In this document: piece after piece, positions 25,857 through 34,120 of the stretch
Layout of the letters: the number at the start of each line of letters is the position of its first letter
Position numbering within the stretch: the first letter of the stretch is position 1
Assembly: GCA_035710745.1 (NCBI GenBank)
Contig: DASTCX010000013.1
Location: forward strand, 62,001-126,000
DNA: 64,000 nt
Origin: Candidatus Eremiobacteraceae bacterium
GTDB taxonomy: Bacteria; Vulcanimicrobiota; Vulcanimicrobiia; Eremiobacterales; Eremiobacteraceae
Reading direction: 5' to 3'
Notes under the pieces: generated by a model
Databases searched by the model: none
What the model was told of the DNA's origin: nothing
The model's input: only the letters and a program-made list of their open reading frames with translations
Position numbers and translations under genes: made by a program

Positions 25857-26762
25857 CTACGAATTCTTACACGTGACCGAGAATCTCGCCTTGTTCGACG
25901 TCAGCGCGTTCGGTTGAGCGATCTCGATCTCGACCCACCCCGGATAAACGTGCGACGGCGCGTAGTAGTTGCCGACACGCCACTCCGTCTGTACGGCGTA
26001 ACTGCCAGAGTCGTGAAACTTGAATGGTGGCAGCGCAACGCGCGAGCCGTCACTATGCCTGAAGGAGAACAGTGCGGTCACAGGTCCGTTGACTGTAACG
26101 GTTCCATAGAAATGGATCGTCGTCGGACAGTGGCCGACGTACTCGATCGGATCCGCTTCGAGGTACGCTTTCGTCACCCTGACCGATGTCGGCGTGCCGG
26201 GCGCAAGCGCCTCGACGGCCGCCGAGTCGACATAGAAATCCGCGCCCGGGCTCTGCCCGTAGATTATGAACATGTTTGCCGGCGATACACCGTTGCGCGC
26301 TTTCAACTCGATCCACTTGCCGGTGACGGAACTGCGCGCGTCGATGCCGGTGTTGCCGCCGTTACCCGTGCCGATGAAGACCGTTCCGGTCTTGACGAAG
26401 ACCCAGGCACTCGAAGTCACGTGCCCCGGCCCGGTTCCAATCGGGAGAAATGCTTGAACTAGTCCGCTACCGCTATTCGGTTTGTCGTCGGTTGTCACGA
26501 CATGGATCATCGACTTGCCACCGCCGCGCGTCGAAGGCATGAGCTCGGTCGTCGTGCTCCCGTTTCCGGTGTTGTATACGGTCCAGTGGGCAGCCGCTGA
26601 ATCACCGGTCGCTCCGGCGCCGTTCAAGACTGTCTGCTCGCCAGACGTGCTGACCTGGGCGAAGTCCGGGTTGGCGAGCATATTCGTCGTCGCCGCGGAG
26701 GCGGCACCGGCCATGGTCGCTAGCGCGAGAGTTGCGTAAATGCCGAAATGCCTGAACGTCAT
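25857..26762 (-). CDS. Secreted protein with two beta-sandwich-like domains, unknown
   Basis: 301 residues. Signal peptide FGIYATLALATMAGAASAA (about 6-24). The N-terminal part (MLANPDFAQVSTSGEQ, HWTVYNTGNGST, GSGLVQAFLPIG, SSAWVFVKTGTVFIGTG) has the jelly-roll look of a carbohydrate-binding module, as found in surface proteins. The C-terminal part (PIEYVGHCPTTIHFYGTV, GPVTALFSFRHSDGS, WVEIEIAQPNALTSNKARF) resembles an Ig-like domain with a Cys pair (GHCP and VTCKNS). No catalytic motif is seen. It lies between tRNA-Pro and tRNA-Arg(TCT) and reads in the same direction; the stop is 4 bases from the tRNA. Function unknown, likely envelope or extracellular binding. Confidence 0.7.
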   Translation of the reverse strand: MTFRHFGIYATLALATMAGAASAATTNMLANPDFAQVSTSGEQTVLNGAGATGDSAAAHWTVYNTGNGSTTTELMPSTRGGGKSMIHVVTTDDKPNSGSGLVQAFLPIGTGPGHVTSSAWVFVKTGTVFIGTGNGGNTGIDARSSVTGKWIELKARNGVSPANMFIIYGQSPGADFYVDSAAVEALAPGTPTSVRVTKAYLEADPIEYVGHCPTTIHFYGTVTVNGPVTALFSFRHSDGSRVALPPFKFHDSGSYAVQTEWRVGNYYAPSHVYPGWVEIEIAQPNALTSNKARFSVTCKNS

Positions 26763-26803
26763 GCGAGTATCAGTTTACCCGTTTTGTCTCTGACATATTG
26801 CCA

Positions 26804-26877
26804 TCGGGCGGACACGACTTGAACGTGCGGCCTCTCGCGCCCAAGGCGAGCGCTCTACCAGGCTGAGCTACCGCCCG
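26804..26877 (-). tRNA. tRNA-Pro(TGG)
   Basis: Acceptor CGGGCGG/CCGCCCG; anticodon stem CTCGC/GCGAG around CTTGGGC, anticodon TGG. Discriminator A, no CCA encoded. Its first ten bases overlap the end of the HNH frame. Confidence 0.95.
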
Positions 26878-27353
26878 ACATTTCCTCGTATTCGCAATTG
26901 CCAATTCCGTTGCCTTGCGGTTCTTCGCCGATGACAGTTCGCGCAGCGAACGTCGCATTTTGCCACCTCCATCTCGACCTGCGAAATCGAGACGCGGTTG
27001 TTGATCATGCGGCTGATGTCGCCTTGCTTGACGCCTCGGACGTGATCAAATTCCAAGACGATCAAGTCTCGTTCGCCACAGTCGACGCAAGGATGTTGAG
27101 ACAGGTAGTCGACTATGAACTCTCTTATCGATCGACGTGAAGCCTTATTTCGCGCGTATCGTCGAGAGTTGTGGAGCTCTTTGTTTCGTGCATAATGCGC
27201 TCTCGAGTAGCTGCGCTGACAGGGGATGCAATAGGAGCAGGGCTGCGGGTTAGCTATGGTACGGCTGGAATAAGCCGACAAAGGCTTATCTTTCAAGCAC
27301 TTCGGGCACCGCTTTACCCGCGCGACCACCGAAAGCAAGACCATCTGTTTCAT
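26868..27353 (-). CDS. HNH endonuclease-like zinc protein
   Basis: 161 residues. Two zinc-knuckle regions: CPKCLKDKPLSAYSS with CSYCIPCQRSYSR, then the HNH core CVDCGERDLIVLEFDHV ... CDVRCANCHRRRTA, with the first His of the motif in EFDHV and the last in NCHRRR. This arrangement is common in phage and mobile HNH nucleases, which cut or nick DNA. Its stop TAG is formed by tRNA-Pro bases, so the gene abuts and overlaps the tRNA by 10 bases. Base composition is somewhat less GC-rich than its neighbours (for example CGTATTCGCAATTGCCAATT near the 3' end), suggesting acquisition. No partner methylase or integrase is seen. Confidence 0.75.
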   Translation of the reverse strand: MKQMVLLSVVARVKRCPKCLKDKPLSAYSSRTIANPQPCSYCIPCQRSYSRAHYARNKELHNSRRYARNKASRRSIREFIVDYLSQHPCVDCGERDLIVLEFDHVRGVKQGDISRMINNRVSISQVEMEVAKCDVRCANCHRRRTARQRNWQLRIRGNVGR

Positions 27354-27417
27354 GCTTGCACATCACGCGCACATGTTCGATTGTCTAGCCCGATACTAAG
27401 AGGGATACGGAAATTTC

Positions 27418-28029
27418 TCAGCGGTCCGATCGGGGCACCAACGCCGCGCGCAAGGCACGTAGTGCACGGCCGCGGTGAGAGACCGCATGCTTCATCGCCG
27501 ACGTGACTTCGCCAAAGGTATTACCGTCATAGGACGGATACACGAAGATGGGATCGTAGCCGAATCCATTTGAGCCGCGAGGCGCATCGGCAATCAAGCC
27601 CTCGACCTGGCCGCGTGCGACAACGGGCTCAAAGCCGGGGATGGCCAGAACGCACACGCACACGTAGCGAGCTCGTCGCGACTCATAAGCATCTGCCGCT
27701 TTGATCAAATACCTGTTGCGCTCTGCCCATGTCGATTCAGGCGACGGCGTACGCGCGGACAACACGCCCGGCCCCCAGTCCAACGCCTCGACCTCGATCC
27801 CCGAATCATCAGCCAACGCCGGTCCGCCGCACAGATCCGCAAGCGCACGCGCCTTCAAGAGCGCGTTGCCCTCATAGGTACCGGCTGTTTCTGGAACATC
27901 GGGATACGCCGGCGGCGGCAATGCGAGGCGCGGCGGCACCGGACCCCACAACTCGATGAGCTCGCGCGCCTTATCTTCGTTGCGCGAGGCGATCAGAATG
28001 GCAATAGCAGGATCGAGAAAACCAGGCAC
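27418..28029 (-). CDS. rdgB: XTP/dITP pyrophosphatase (RdgB/HAM1)
   Basis: 203 residues from GTG 28029, overlapping the lepA stop by one base (TAGTG). It hydrolyses non-canonical purine triphosphates (XTP, dITP) to monophosphates, keeping them out of DNA and RNA. Motifs: LIASRNEDKARELIEL at the N terminus (the SRN-x-x-K substrate loop), ETAGTYEGNALLKARA, ADDSGIEVEALDWGPGVLSAR with the catalytic aspartates, GSNGFGYDPIFVYP, and SHRGRALRAL near the end. The length is normal. In the same operon as lepA. Confidence 0.93.
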   Translation of the reverse strand: MPGFLDPAIAILIASRNEDKARELIELWGPVPPRLALPPPAYPDVPETAGTYEGNALLKARALADLCGGPALADDSGIEVEALDWGPGVLSARTPSPESTWAERNRYLIKAADAYESRRARYVCVCVLAIPGFEPVVARGQVEGLIADAPRGSNGFGYDPIFVYPSYDGNTFGEVTSAMKHAVSHRGRALRALRAALVPRSDR

Positions 28030-29852
28030 TAGTCGCGGTCGAGGCGCAAGACCGCCATGAACGCTTCCTGCGGCAGCTCGACGTTGCCGACTTGTTTCAT
28101 GCGCTTCTTGCCTTCTTTTTGCTTCTCAAGCAGCTTGCGCTTCCGCGAGATGTCGCCGCCGTAGCATTTCGCCAGGACGTTCTTGCGCATCGCTTTGACG
28201 GTCTCTCGCGCCATGATCTTGTTCCCGATCGCCGCCTGGATCGGCACGTCGAACATCTGGCGTGGGATCACTTCCTTCAGTCGCTCGGCAAGCCGCTGGC
28301 CCCACGTAGACGCCTTATCGCGGTGGATGATCAACGACAAAGCGTCGACCGATTCGCCGTTCAACAGGATGTCGAGACGCACGAGGTCGCCCTCTCGATA
28401 GCCGATGAGCTCGTAGTCCAAGCTCGCGTAGCCCTTCGTCCGCGATTTCAGCTGGTCGAAAAAATCGATGATGATCTCCGCGAGCGGAAGGTCATACGTG
28501 AAGATGACGCGCGCCGGCGAGATATAGTCCATCGCGATCATCGTGCCGCGACGCGTCTGGCACAAGTCCATGATCGGCCCGATGTAATCGGCCGGCGTGA
28601 TGATCGAGCACTTGACGTACGGCTCTTCGATGCGCCGGATGTTCGGCACCGGCGGCAGCTTCGCGGGATTGTCGATCCACAATTCTTCGCCGGCCGTCGT
28701 GAAGACATGATAGACGACCGACGGCGACGTCGCTATGAGCGACAGCGTATACTCGCGCTCGAGCCGCTCCTGGACGATCTCCATGTGGAGCAGCCCTAGA
28801 AAACCGCAGCGGAAACCGAACCCCAACGCGATCGACGACTCTGGCTCGAAGGACAACGCCGCATCGTTGAGCTTGAGCTTTTCGAGCGCCTCGCGCAAGT
28901 CGGTGTAGTCGACGCCCTCGTTCGGATACAGCCCGCAGTACACCATCGGCGTCACTTTACGATAACCGGGCAGCGGCACGTGGGCCGGCGAATCCGCGCC
29001 CGTCACCGTATCGCCGACGGCGACCTCAGACACGCTCTTGATATTCGCGATGACGTAGCCGACCTCGCCGACGTCAAGCCGCGGAACCGGCCGCATATCC
29101 GGCCGGAACGTGCCGACCTCCAACACCTCGAATACGCGATCTTGCGCCATCGAGCGGATCCGCGAACCGGCTTGGAGCATCCCGTCGACGACTCGCACGT
29201 AGCAGATGACGCCGCGATACGCGTCGTAATGCGAATCGAAGACGAGCGCTCGCAGATGGTCCTCGCGTCCGATCGGCGCCGGGATGTGCGCCACGATCGC
29301 CTCGAGGATCTCGCGGATGCCGATGCCTTCCTTCGCCGACGCCTTGATGCAACGCTCGCGCTCGATGAGCAGCGTGTCCTCGACGTCGCGGATGACGCCG
29401 TCGGGATCGGCGGACGGCAGATCGATCTTGTTGATGACCGGGATGATCGCGAGCTTCGCTTCGGTTGCCAGATGATAGTTCGCGAGCGTCTGCGCCTCGA
29501 TGCCTTGCGCCGCATCGATGACCAGGAGCGCTCCCTCACACGCCGAGAGCGAGCGCGATACCTCGTACGTGAAATCGACGTGCCCCGGCGTATCGATGAG
29601 GTTGAGCTCGTATATCTCGCCGTCGAGCGCCCGGTATTGGAGCGTCACCGGGTGCGCCTTGATCGTGATGCCGCGCTCGCGCTCGAGATCCATCGAGTCG
29701 AGCGTCTGTTCTTGCATCTCACGCGCGGCGAGCGCGCCGGTCAGCTCGAGCAGCCGGTCAGACAGCGTCGTCTTGCCGTGATCGATATGGGCGATGATGC
29801 AGAAATTGCGCACGTTTGCGTTCGTGCGCTGCGACGCCGCGCGGGTTGACAT
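28029..29852 (-). CDS. lepA: Elongation factor 4 (LepA) GTPase
   Basis: 607 residues. LepA is a ribosome-bound GTPase that helps translation under stress and in 30S assembly. GTP-binding motifs: [14 protein letters not shown] (G1), [10 protein letters not shown] (G2), [16 protein letters not shown] (G3) and [10 protein letters not shown] (G4). The EF4-specific C-terminal domain is present (KTMRK-like [15 protein letters not shown], then [17 protein letters not shown]). The position of the gene after the M23 gene and before rdgB suggests an operon. Length and motifs are standard. Confidence 0.97.
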   Translation of the reverse strand: MSTRAASQRTNANVRNFCIIAHIDHGKTTLSDRLLELTGALAAREMQEQTLDSMDLERERGITIKAHPVTLQYRALDGEIYELNLIDTPGHVDFTYEVSRSLSACEGALLVIDAAQGIEAQTLANYHLATEAKLAIIPVINKIDLPSADPDGVIRDVEDTLLIERERCIKASAKEGIGIREILEAIVAHIPAPIGREDHLRALVFDSHYDAYRGVICYVRVVDGMLQAGSRIRSMAQDRVFEVLEVGTFRPDMRPVPRLDVGEVGYVIANIKSVSEVAVGDTVTGADSPAHVPLPGYRKVTPMVYCGLYPNEGVDYTDLREALEKLKLNDAALSFEPESSIALGFGFRCGFLGLLHMEIVQERLEREYTLSLIATSPSVVYHVFTTAGEELWIDNPAKLPPVPNIRRIEEPYVKCSIITPADYIGPIMDLCQTRRGTMIAMDYISPARVIFTYDLPLAEIIIDFFDQLKSRTKGYASLDYELIGYREGDLVRLDILLNGESVDALSLIIHRDKASTWGQRLAERLKEVIPRQMFDVPIQAAIGNKIMARETVKAMRKNVLAKCYGGDISRKRKLLEKQKEGKKRMKQVGNVELPQEAFMAVLRLDRD

Positions 29853-29906
29853 GTTCGACGGATTCGTTGGGCGGGGCGCTCGACCTTTGCGCGATGAGCG
29901 CGGGCG

Positions 29907-30959
29907 CTAGCGCGTCGCGAGTTGTGCGGGGATGCCGTTCAGGAACGGAGTCGGGTCGATCGGTTTGCCCCAAAGCACGATCTCGTAGTGGCAATGCGGC
30001 CCCGTGGCAAAACCGGACGTGCCGATCTCCGCTATCTGCTCGCCTTTGCGTACGGACTGACCAGGACTCACGAGCATCCGCGAATTGTGCGCGTACCAGG
30101 TCTCGTAGCCGTTGCCGTGATCGATGACGATCTTGTATCCGTAGCCGTAATCCCAACCCGCTTCTTCGACGACTCCCGCAGCGGTCGCATAGACCGGCGA
30201 TCCGTAGTCGTTGACGATGTCAAGCCCCGGATGGAATTCCGTATCCGGGTAGTTGCGATAACCAAAACCCGACGAGACGTATCCGTCCGTCGGCCACATC
30301 GATGGTATCGCATCCAAGAAGCGCTGACGTGCGAGATCGGCAGCGACCTTCGCTTGCGCAGCCTCAGTCGCTCTGGCCTCAAGGTCGCGCGATTCCGCGA
30401 GTGCGCTCTCGAGCTTCACGTTGAGCGATGCGAGCGCGGTCGACTCGTTCGCGAACGTCACCGCATCGGCGCTTCGGCTTGCCAACCACGAACGCACTCC
30501 GGCCCAAAACGAAACCGGCCCCGAGGCTGACGGCCTTCCCGCCAGCGGCGCCGCAGCGTGTATGACGGGCGCCGTCGCAGCTTTCGCTGGTTTGCTCGTC
30601 GACGCGTTCGATGTGCTCGAGGATTTCCCACCGGATGCGATCACAGCGAGCTTGCGGATCTCACGTTCGTTGCGCTGCAACACGCTCAGACGGTTCATCA
30701 TATCGTGCGTTTGCTTCGTGAACGCTGCGAGCTGGCGATGCTGCTGCGCATCCGCGGCTTGGAGCTTACGCACTTGCGCGTTCGCGGCGCTCACCGCACC
30801 CAACTGGAAGGTCGTCATCGCCGCGAGGAAAACGACAAGCCCGGCTGCGATCACCGCCAGGTGGCGGTGCGACAGCTCGAGCTTATAGATCGATTCCGAG
30901 CTGTGCGGGATGATCTTGATGACGATCCGCTTCGTCGACGAGAACAGCTCCTTAAGCAC
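29907..30959 (-). CDS. Membrane-anchored M23 (LytM) metallopeptidase
   Basis: 350 residues from GTG 30959, with a GGGGGAGAG ribosome binding site just upstream. A short cytoplasmic N terminus precedes one transmembrane helix (AVIAAGLVVFLAAMTTFQL, about 35-53), then a periplasmic coiled coil (AQVRKLQAADAQQHRQ, MNRLSVLQRNEREIRKL), a Ser/Ala/Pro linker and a second helical stretch. The C-terminal M23 domain keeps the zinc ligands and active site: FHPGLDIVNDYGSPVYA (HxxxD) and GPHCHYEIVLWG (HxH). It should be an active peptidoglycan endopeptidase, or an amidase activator like EnvC if the site is used otherwise. Co-oriented with lepA. Confidence 0.92.
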   Translation of the reverse strand: MLKELFSSTKRIVIKIIPHSSESIYKLELSHRHLAVIAAGLVVFLAAMTTFQLGAVSAANAQVRKLQAADAQQHRQLAAFTKQTHDMMNRLSVLQRNEREIRKLAVIASGGKSSSTSNASTSKPAKAATAPVIHAAAPLAGRPSASGPVSFWAGVRSWLASRSADAVTFANESTALASLNVKLESALAESRDLEARATEAAQAKVAADLARQRFLDAIPSMWPTDGYVSSGFGYRNYPDTEFHPGLDIVNDYGSPVYATAAGVVEEAGWDYGYGYKIVIDHGNGYETWYAHNSRMLVSPGQSVRKGEQIAEIGTSGFATGPHCHYEIVLWGKPIDPTPFLNGIPAQLATR

Positions 30960-31022
30960 TTCTCTCCCCCGCTGGACGTGCGCCCGATTCGGCGCTCCCG
31001 AGTTCCGCGGGCTTCCATGCCC

Positions 31023-31508
31023 TCAGCCGCGCTGGCGCGGCCGACCGGACCTCTCCTTGGCGATGCCGAGCGCTTTGCGCTCTTCCTCGCTCGTCTCTTT
31101 GTCGGTCTCGTATCCGCTCACGGCCTTCGCATACGTGCGAACCTCTTCGCGCGAGTAGATGCTCGAGACCACGAATCCGTCGCCCTTGCCGTCGACGACC
31201 GCTAACGCGTACGACAGCTCCGACCCGACGTCGGGGAACGCATTGAACCGGACGAACCCGACGTTTTGCAATGAGCCGTCGGTGGCCGCTTCGAGCGCGG
31301 CGAGCCGTCGGCGTACATCCGACAAATCCGGCGGCGTCGCGACGGGTAGCGTGCCCTGGCGCGAAGACGCCCCACCGGATCGGGACCGCGCGGTCGTCAC
31401 GTGATAGACGACGAGCGCGGCGATTGTGAAGATGGCGCTCAGTACAAAGGTCGCTGACGTTGCGGCGGGCGCCAAACCGCTCACGAACGCCTGCCAACCG
31501 TCAGTCAT
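31023..31508 (-). CDS. DUF4446 family membrane protein
   Basis: 161 residues from ATG 31508 (MTDGWQAFVSG); an upstream frame to 31589 is possible but adds residues before the transmembrane helix that the family lacks. One N-terminal helix (TFVLSAIFTIAALVVYHV), a helical linker with DLSDVRRRLAALEAA, then the DUF4446 core: VGFVRFNAFPDVGSELSYAL, VVDGKGDGFVVSSIYSRE and VRTYAKAVSGYETDKETS, ending in a basic tail. The function of the family is not known; it is common in Gram-positive bacteria. It lies between the SRP RNA and the M23 gene, all on the same strand. Confidence 0.8.
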   Translation of the reverse strand: MTDGWQAFVSGLAPAATSATFVLSAIFTIAALVVYHVTTARSRSGGASSRQGTLPVATPPDLSDVRRRLAALEAATDGSLQNVGFVRFNAFPDVGSELSYALAVVDGKGDGFVVSSIYSREEVRTYAKAVSGYETDKETSEEERKALGIAKERSGRPRQRG

Positions 31509-31610
31509 GACGATGGTGTGCCCGAGGTTCGCACCGAAGTACACCTGTCCTTTTGTCCCGCTCACATGGTGCGACACGTCGAGCGACACACGTCATAAGG
31601 GGAGGCTCGA

Positions 31611-31706
31611 GTCAGGACGAGCCGCGGCACCCGAAAGGTCCCACACGCCGCTGCTACCTTCCGGTCCTGACGGGATTAGCGGGTTTTCGTCGCGCGGGTC
31701 CTGACC
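31611..31706 (-). ncRNA. ffs: Small signal recognition particle RNA (4.5S type)
   Basis: About 96 nt. The ends pair (GTCAGGAC with GTCCTGAC) and the apical region carries the universally conserved SRP core, CAGGACCGGAAGGTAGCAGC, the domain IV symmetric loop and tetraloop region bound by Ffh. Exact ends are estimated from pairing. It lies just 3' of tRNA-Ser(GGA) on the same strand, an arrangement known in Gram-positive bacteria. Ffh itself is not in the window. Confidence 0.9.
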
Positions 31707-31726
31707 GTCATCGCCTCCCATGCGAA

Positions 31727-31814
31727 CGGAGAGGGAGGGATTCGAACCCTCGAGACGGTTTTAGCGCCTACACGCTTTCCAGGCGTGCCTGATCGACCAC
31801 TCCAGCACCTCTCC
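31727..31814 (-). tRNA. tRNA-Ser(GGA)
   Basis: Acceptor GGAGAGG/CCTCTCC; anticodon loop CTGGAAA, anticodon GGA; long Ser-type variable arm. No CCA encoded. Confidence 0.96.
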
Positions 31815-31866
31815 AGAGTTTCGCAAGGTGCAATTTCAGGTCGATGCGCCCGTCATTCCTGTAGCG

Positions 31867-32424
31867 TTAGTGGTAGACGGTGGAACTCATCCACCGCAAC
31901 GAAGCCACGACCTCTTCGAGCGCTGCCATCTCGTCCGGTATCGCTCGACGTTTTATTGGCTGCATCGAAACGATGAAGTATAGCTTTACTGCGGGCCCGG
32001 GATCGACGTAGACAGCATAGCTCGGGTCTTCGCCTGGGATGAGATACAACTTGGCGAACGTCTTGTATTCAGGATTCGAAGCCGCGAAGTCTTCAAACGA
32101 GATATTCGGGTACTTCGTCTTCCATTTTCCCATGTCTGCGGTCAGGTCGCCGGCAACATCGGGCCCGTCATAATCCATAACCTGAACCCAGATGATCGTC
32201 GTCGCGTTCCTCGCGGTTTCGCCAGACTTGTAGAACGATGCGTTTCCGACACCGACGTCGGATGGTGCGTGCCCTACCCATCCATCCGGCTCACGCACCC
32301 AGAACGCAAACCCCTCCCCGTAGACCATCATGTTCTTAAGGTCGGGTGGGGGCGACGATGCGCTTTGAGCCGCAGGAGTTGGAGCGATCACGAAAGCGGC
32401 GAGACACGCGATCAAGAATTGCAT
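31867..32424 (-). CDS. Secreted protein of unknown function
   Basis: 185 residues with a signal peptide (MQFLIACLAAFVIAPTPAA). The mature part reads as a compact alpha/beta domain: MVYGEGFAFWVREPDGWVG, ATTIIWVQVMDYDG, YKTFAKLYLIPGEDPSYAVY, VKLYFIVSMQPIKRRA, and a C-terminal helix EMAALEEVVASLRWM. The EPDGW strand and final helix resemble small secreted stress proteins that measure a fatty or lipid ligand, but I cannot name a family. It lies alone between two tRNA-Ser genes. Weak start context; ATG 32424 is chosen for the signal peptide. Confidence 0.65.
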   Translation of the reverse strand: MQFLIACLAAFVIAPTPAAQSASSPPPDLKNMMVYGEGFAFWVREPDGWVGHAPSDVGVGNASFYKSGETARNATTIIWVQVMDYDGPDVAGDLTADMGKWKTKYPNISFEDFAASNPEYKTFAKLYLIPGEDPSYAVYVDPGPAVKLYFIVSMQPIKRRAIPDEMAALEEVVASLRWMSSTVYH

Positions 32425-32439
32425 TATTTTGAGCCGATC

Positions 32440-32528
32440 CGGAGAGGGTGGGATTCGAACCCACGAACGGGTATAAGCCGTTACTCGCTTTCGAGGCGAG
32501 CGCGATCAACCAACTCTGCCACCTCTCC
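32440..32528 (-). tRNA. tRNA-Ser(CGA)
   Basis: Acceptor GGAGAGG/CCTCTCC; anticodon stem CTCGC/GCGAG around CTCGAAA, anticodon CGA; long variable arm. No CCA encoded. Starts 18 bases after the tadA stop. Confidence 0.96.
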
Positions 32529-32545
32529 ACACCGCGTCGTGCATC

Positions 32546-33007
32546 TCACGACAATTCTTCCGCTCGTCGCTCTTTGAAGAACGCACGCAGCATCTGCGCG
32601 GCTTCTTCTTCGAGCACTCCTCCTTCTACCGTCACCCGATGGTTCAACTTTTCGTGGCTTGCGAGGTTCACGACCGATCCCGCGCCGCCGCCCTTCGGAT
32701 CAGGACATCCATACACGATCCGGTCGATCCTCGCTGCCACGCACGCCGCCGCGCACATGACACACGGCTCCTTCGTCACGTACAGCGTCGAGCCGCTCAG
32801 GCGCCAGCCGCCCGATCGCGCAGCCGCCTGGCGGATCGCGACGATTTCCGCGTGCGCCGTCGGATCGTGCGCGGCTTCCTTTTGATTGAAGCCGACAGCG
32901 GCGATCTCGCCGTCGCGCACGAGCAACGCGCCAACCGGCACGTCCCCACGCGACTTTGCGACCGCAGCGAGTTCGAGCGCCCGGCGCATGTAGGATTCGT
33001 CATCCAT
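32546..33007 (-). CDS. tadA: tRNA-specific adenosine deaminase TadA
   Basis: 153 residues. TadA deaminates the wobble adenosine of tRNA-Arg(ACG) to inosine; that tRNA is encoded at 39704-39777. Zinc and catalytic residues: H52-A-E54 (DPTAHAEIVAIRQ) and C82-x-x-C85 (KEPCVMCAAAC); the usual PCxMCAGA has AAA here. The ATG at 33007 shares its A with the 3' end of the encoded CCA of tRNA-Arg(CCG), so no room exists for a classic ribosome binding site outside the tRNA. MRRALELA (ATG at codon 7) is an alternative start that matches the family N terminus. Function is clear; the start is uncertain. Confidence 0.93.
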   Translation of the reverse strand: MDDESYMRRALELAAVAKSRGDVPVGALLVRDGEIAAVGFNQKEAAHDPTAHAEIVAIRQAAARSGGWRLSGSTLYVTKEPCVMCAAACVAARIDRIVYGCPDPKGGGAGSVVNLASHEKLNHRVTVEGGVLEEEAAQMLRAFFKERRAEELS

Positions 33008-33083
33008 GGCGCGCCCGAGTGGGCTCGAACCACCAACCTTCGGCTTCGGAGGCCGACACTCTATCCAATTGAGCTACGGGCGC
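33007..33083 (-). tRNA. tRNA-Arg(CCG)
   Basis: Acceptor GCGCCCG/CGGGCGC; anticodon stem TCGGC/GCCGA around CTCCGAA, anticodon CCG. CCA is encoded at 33009-33007; the final A is also the first base of the tadA ATG. Confidence 0.95.
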
Positions 33084-33106
33084 AGGCACGGAAATCTGCG
33101 ATTCGC

Positions 33107-33892
33107 TCAGGCCCCGGTCGTCACCTCGGCGTGCCTAGCGCGCAACCGCTCATAGTACCGCAACATCGCGACGAAGAAGGCGACAATCCCATACCATCTC
33201 GCGGGTAATGCAATTGTGGCCGCAAGGCGGATGTGTGACTGATCGGTAGCCTCTGTCCAAGGGCTGCCGAAAATACGGAACGTCAAGATAGCGATACCGA
33301 ACGCGATCAAATCGGGCAATGCCGTCGCGACCACTGTGACGAGAACGACCGCTAGGTTTCTCCAGTACAAACCCCGCGTGAGCACGAGCGCTCGACGGAA
33401 GGCCGCGCGCACGCCCAGCCCTTCGACGAAGCCCGCAAATTGAGCGAGGAGCAAACGGCTCAACAACGCCGTTGTCGCGAGTACGGCCACAAACGCTAGC
33501 ACTGCACCAAAGACGGTTGCCGGCAAGGACGTGAAATCGGCCTGTCCTGCCGCACCGTGCGAAAGGGCCGCAAGAATAACACCGCCCGCAAAGACCACAA
33601 AAAACATGATCAACGAAGCGAAGAACATTACAGACCACGCGAGATACGACCAAAGGAACCGGATGACACTCCCAGCGGCGGCGGGCGCTCGATTACCTAT
33701 CGCCCTCCCGGCCACCACGACAGCTGGTGCCGCGGATAGGAGCGCGACGCCGAGTGATGCGAGGTGATACCTCGTGGAGTCGTCGAGTAGCCTCACCGAA
33801 GCAACTACTAGGCACGCGATAATGCCGATTTTCCAGTTCTCGATCGTTGCGGTAACCGCGCGGTCGAACGCGTCTGCGAGAAACGGCCCCAA
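33107..33892 (-). CDS. Multi-pass membrane protein, unknown
   Basis: 261 residues if it starts at TTG 33892 (LGPFLADAFDRAVTA). Earlier in-frame codons up to the GTG at 33976 fall inside tRNA-Met and encode tRNA sequence, so they are rejected. Five to six hydrophobic segments: WKIGIIACLVVASVRLL, LASLGVALLSAAPAVVVAG, FLWSYLAWSVMFFASLIMF, VFGAVLAFVAVLATTALLS, NLAVVLVTVVATALPDLIAF and IVAFFVAMLRYYERLRA. The arrangement resembles the DUF975/YciC-like membrane families, without a clear match. It begins just 24 bases after the tRNA-Met 3' end, so may be read from the tRNA transcript. Start uncertain; function unknown. Confidence 0.65.
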   Translation of the reverse strand: MGPFLADAFDRAVTATIENWKIGIIACLVVASVRLLDDSTRYHLASLGVALLSAAPAVVVAGRAIGNRAPAAAGSVIRFLWSYLAWSVMFFASLIMFFVVFAGGVILAALSHGAAGQADFTSLPATVFGAVLAFVAVLATTALLSRLLLAQFAGFVEGLGVRAAFRRALVLTRGLYWRNLAVVLVTVVATALPDLIAFGIAILTFRIFGSPWTEATDQSHIRLAATIALPARWYGIVAFFVAMLRYYERLRARHAEVTTGA

Positions 33893-33915
33893 CGCACCAT
33901 CGACCTGCGAAGAAA

Positions 33916-33990
33916 TGGTGCCTCGGGCAAGATTTGAACTTGCGGCCAAGGGCTTATGAGTCCCCTGCTCTACCACTGAGCTACCGAGGC
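33916..33990 (-). tRNA. tRNA with anticodon CAT (Met elongator or Ile)
   Basis: Acceptor GCCTCGG/CCGAGGC; anticodon stem GGGGA/GCCCT around CTCATAA, anticodon CAT; first acceptor pair normal, so not the initiator. Met or lysidine-modified Ile cannot be told apart securely. CCA encoded. Confidence 0.93.
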
Positions 33991-34064
33991 ATGACGACGA
34001 GAGGAACGGAGGCGCCGGAAGCGCTCGTTTCGCGCCCCGCCTCGAAAATCCTTACCATAAACAT

Positions 34065-34092
34065 GACCGGCGGACCATGAGGTCAGCCGGTC
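34065..34092 (-). terminator. Hairpin after the small charged protein gene
   Basis: 28-base stem-loop with 7-bp outer arms GACCGGC/GCCGGTC and an inner GACC/GGTC, followed in the minus-strand RNA by ATGTTTATGG. The T run is weak, so termination is likely but not certain. Confidence 0.45.
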
Positions 34093-34120
34093 GAGTTGCA
34101 TTTACGGGTGCGACAAACGA

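Noticed and set aside
25253-25860. tmRNA, RNase P or other large RNA in the tRNA cluster
   Set aside because: Only tRNA and SRP motifs found; no tmRNA tag frame or P4 core seen.
26868-27353. Integrated phage or genomic island at tRNA-Pro
   Set aside because: Only one HNH gene; no integrase, no duplicated tRNA end, and rdgB/lepA follow at once.
27171-27506. 111-residue plus-strand frame across the HNH start and rdgB end
   Set aside because: No motif, no SD, overlaps two real genes.
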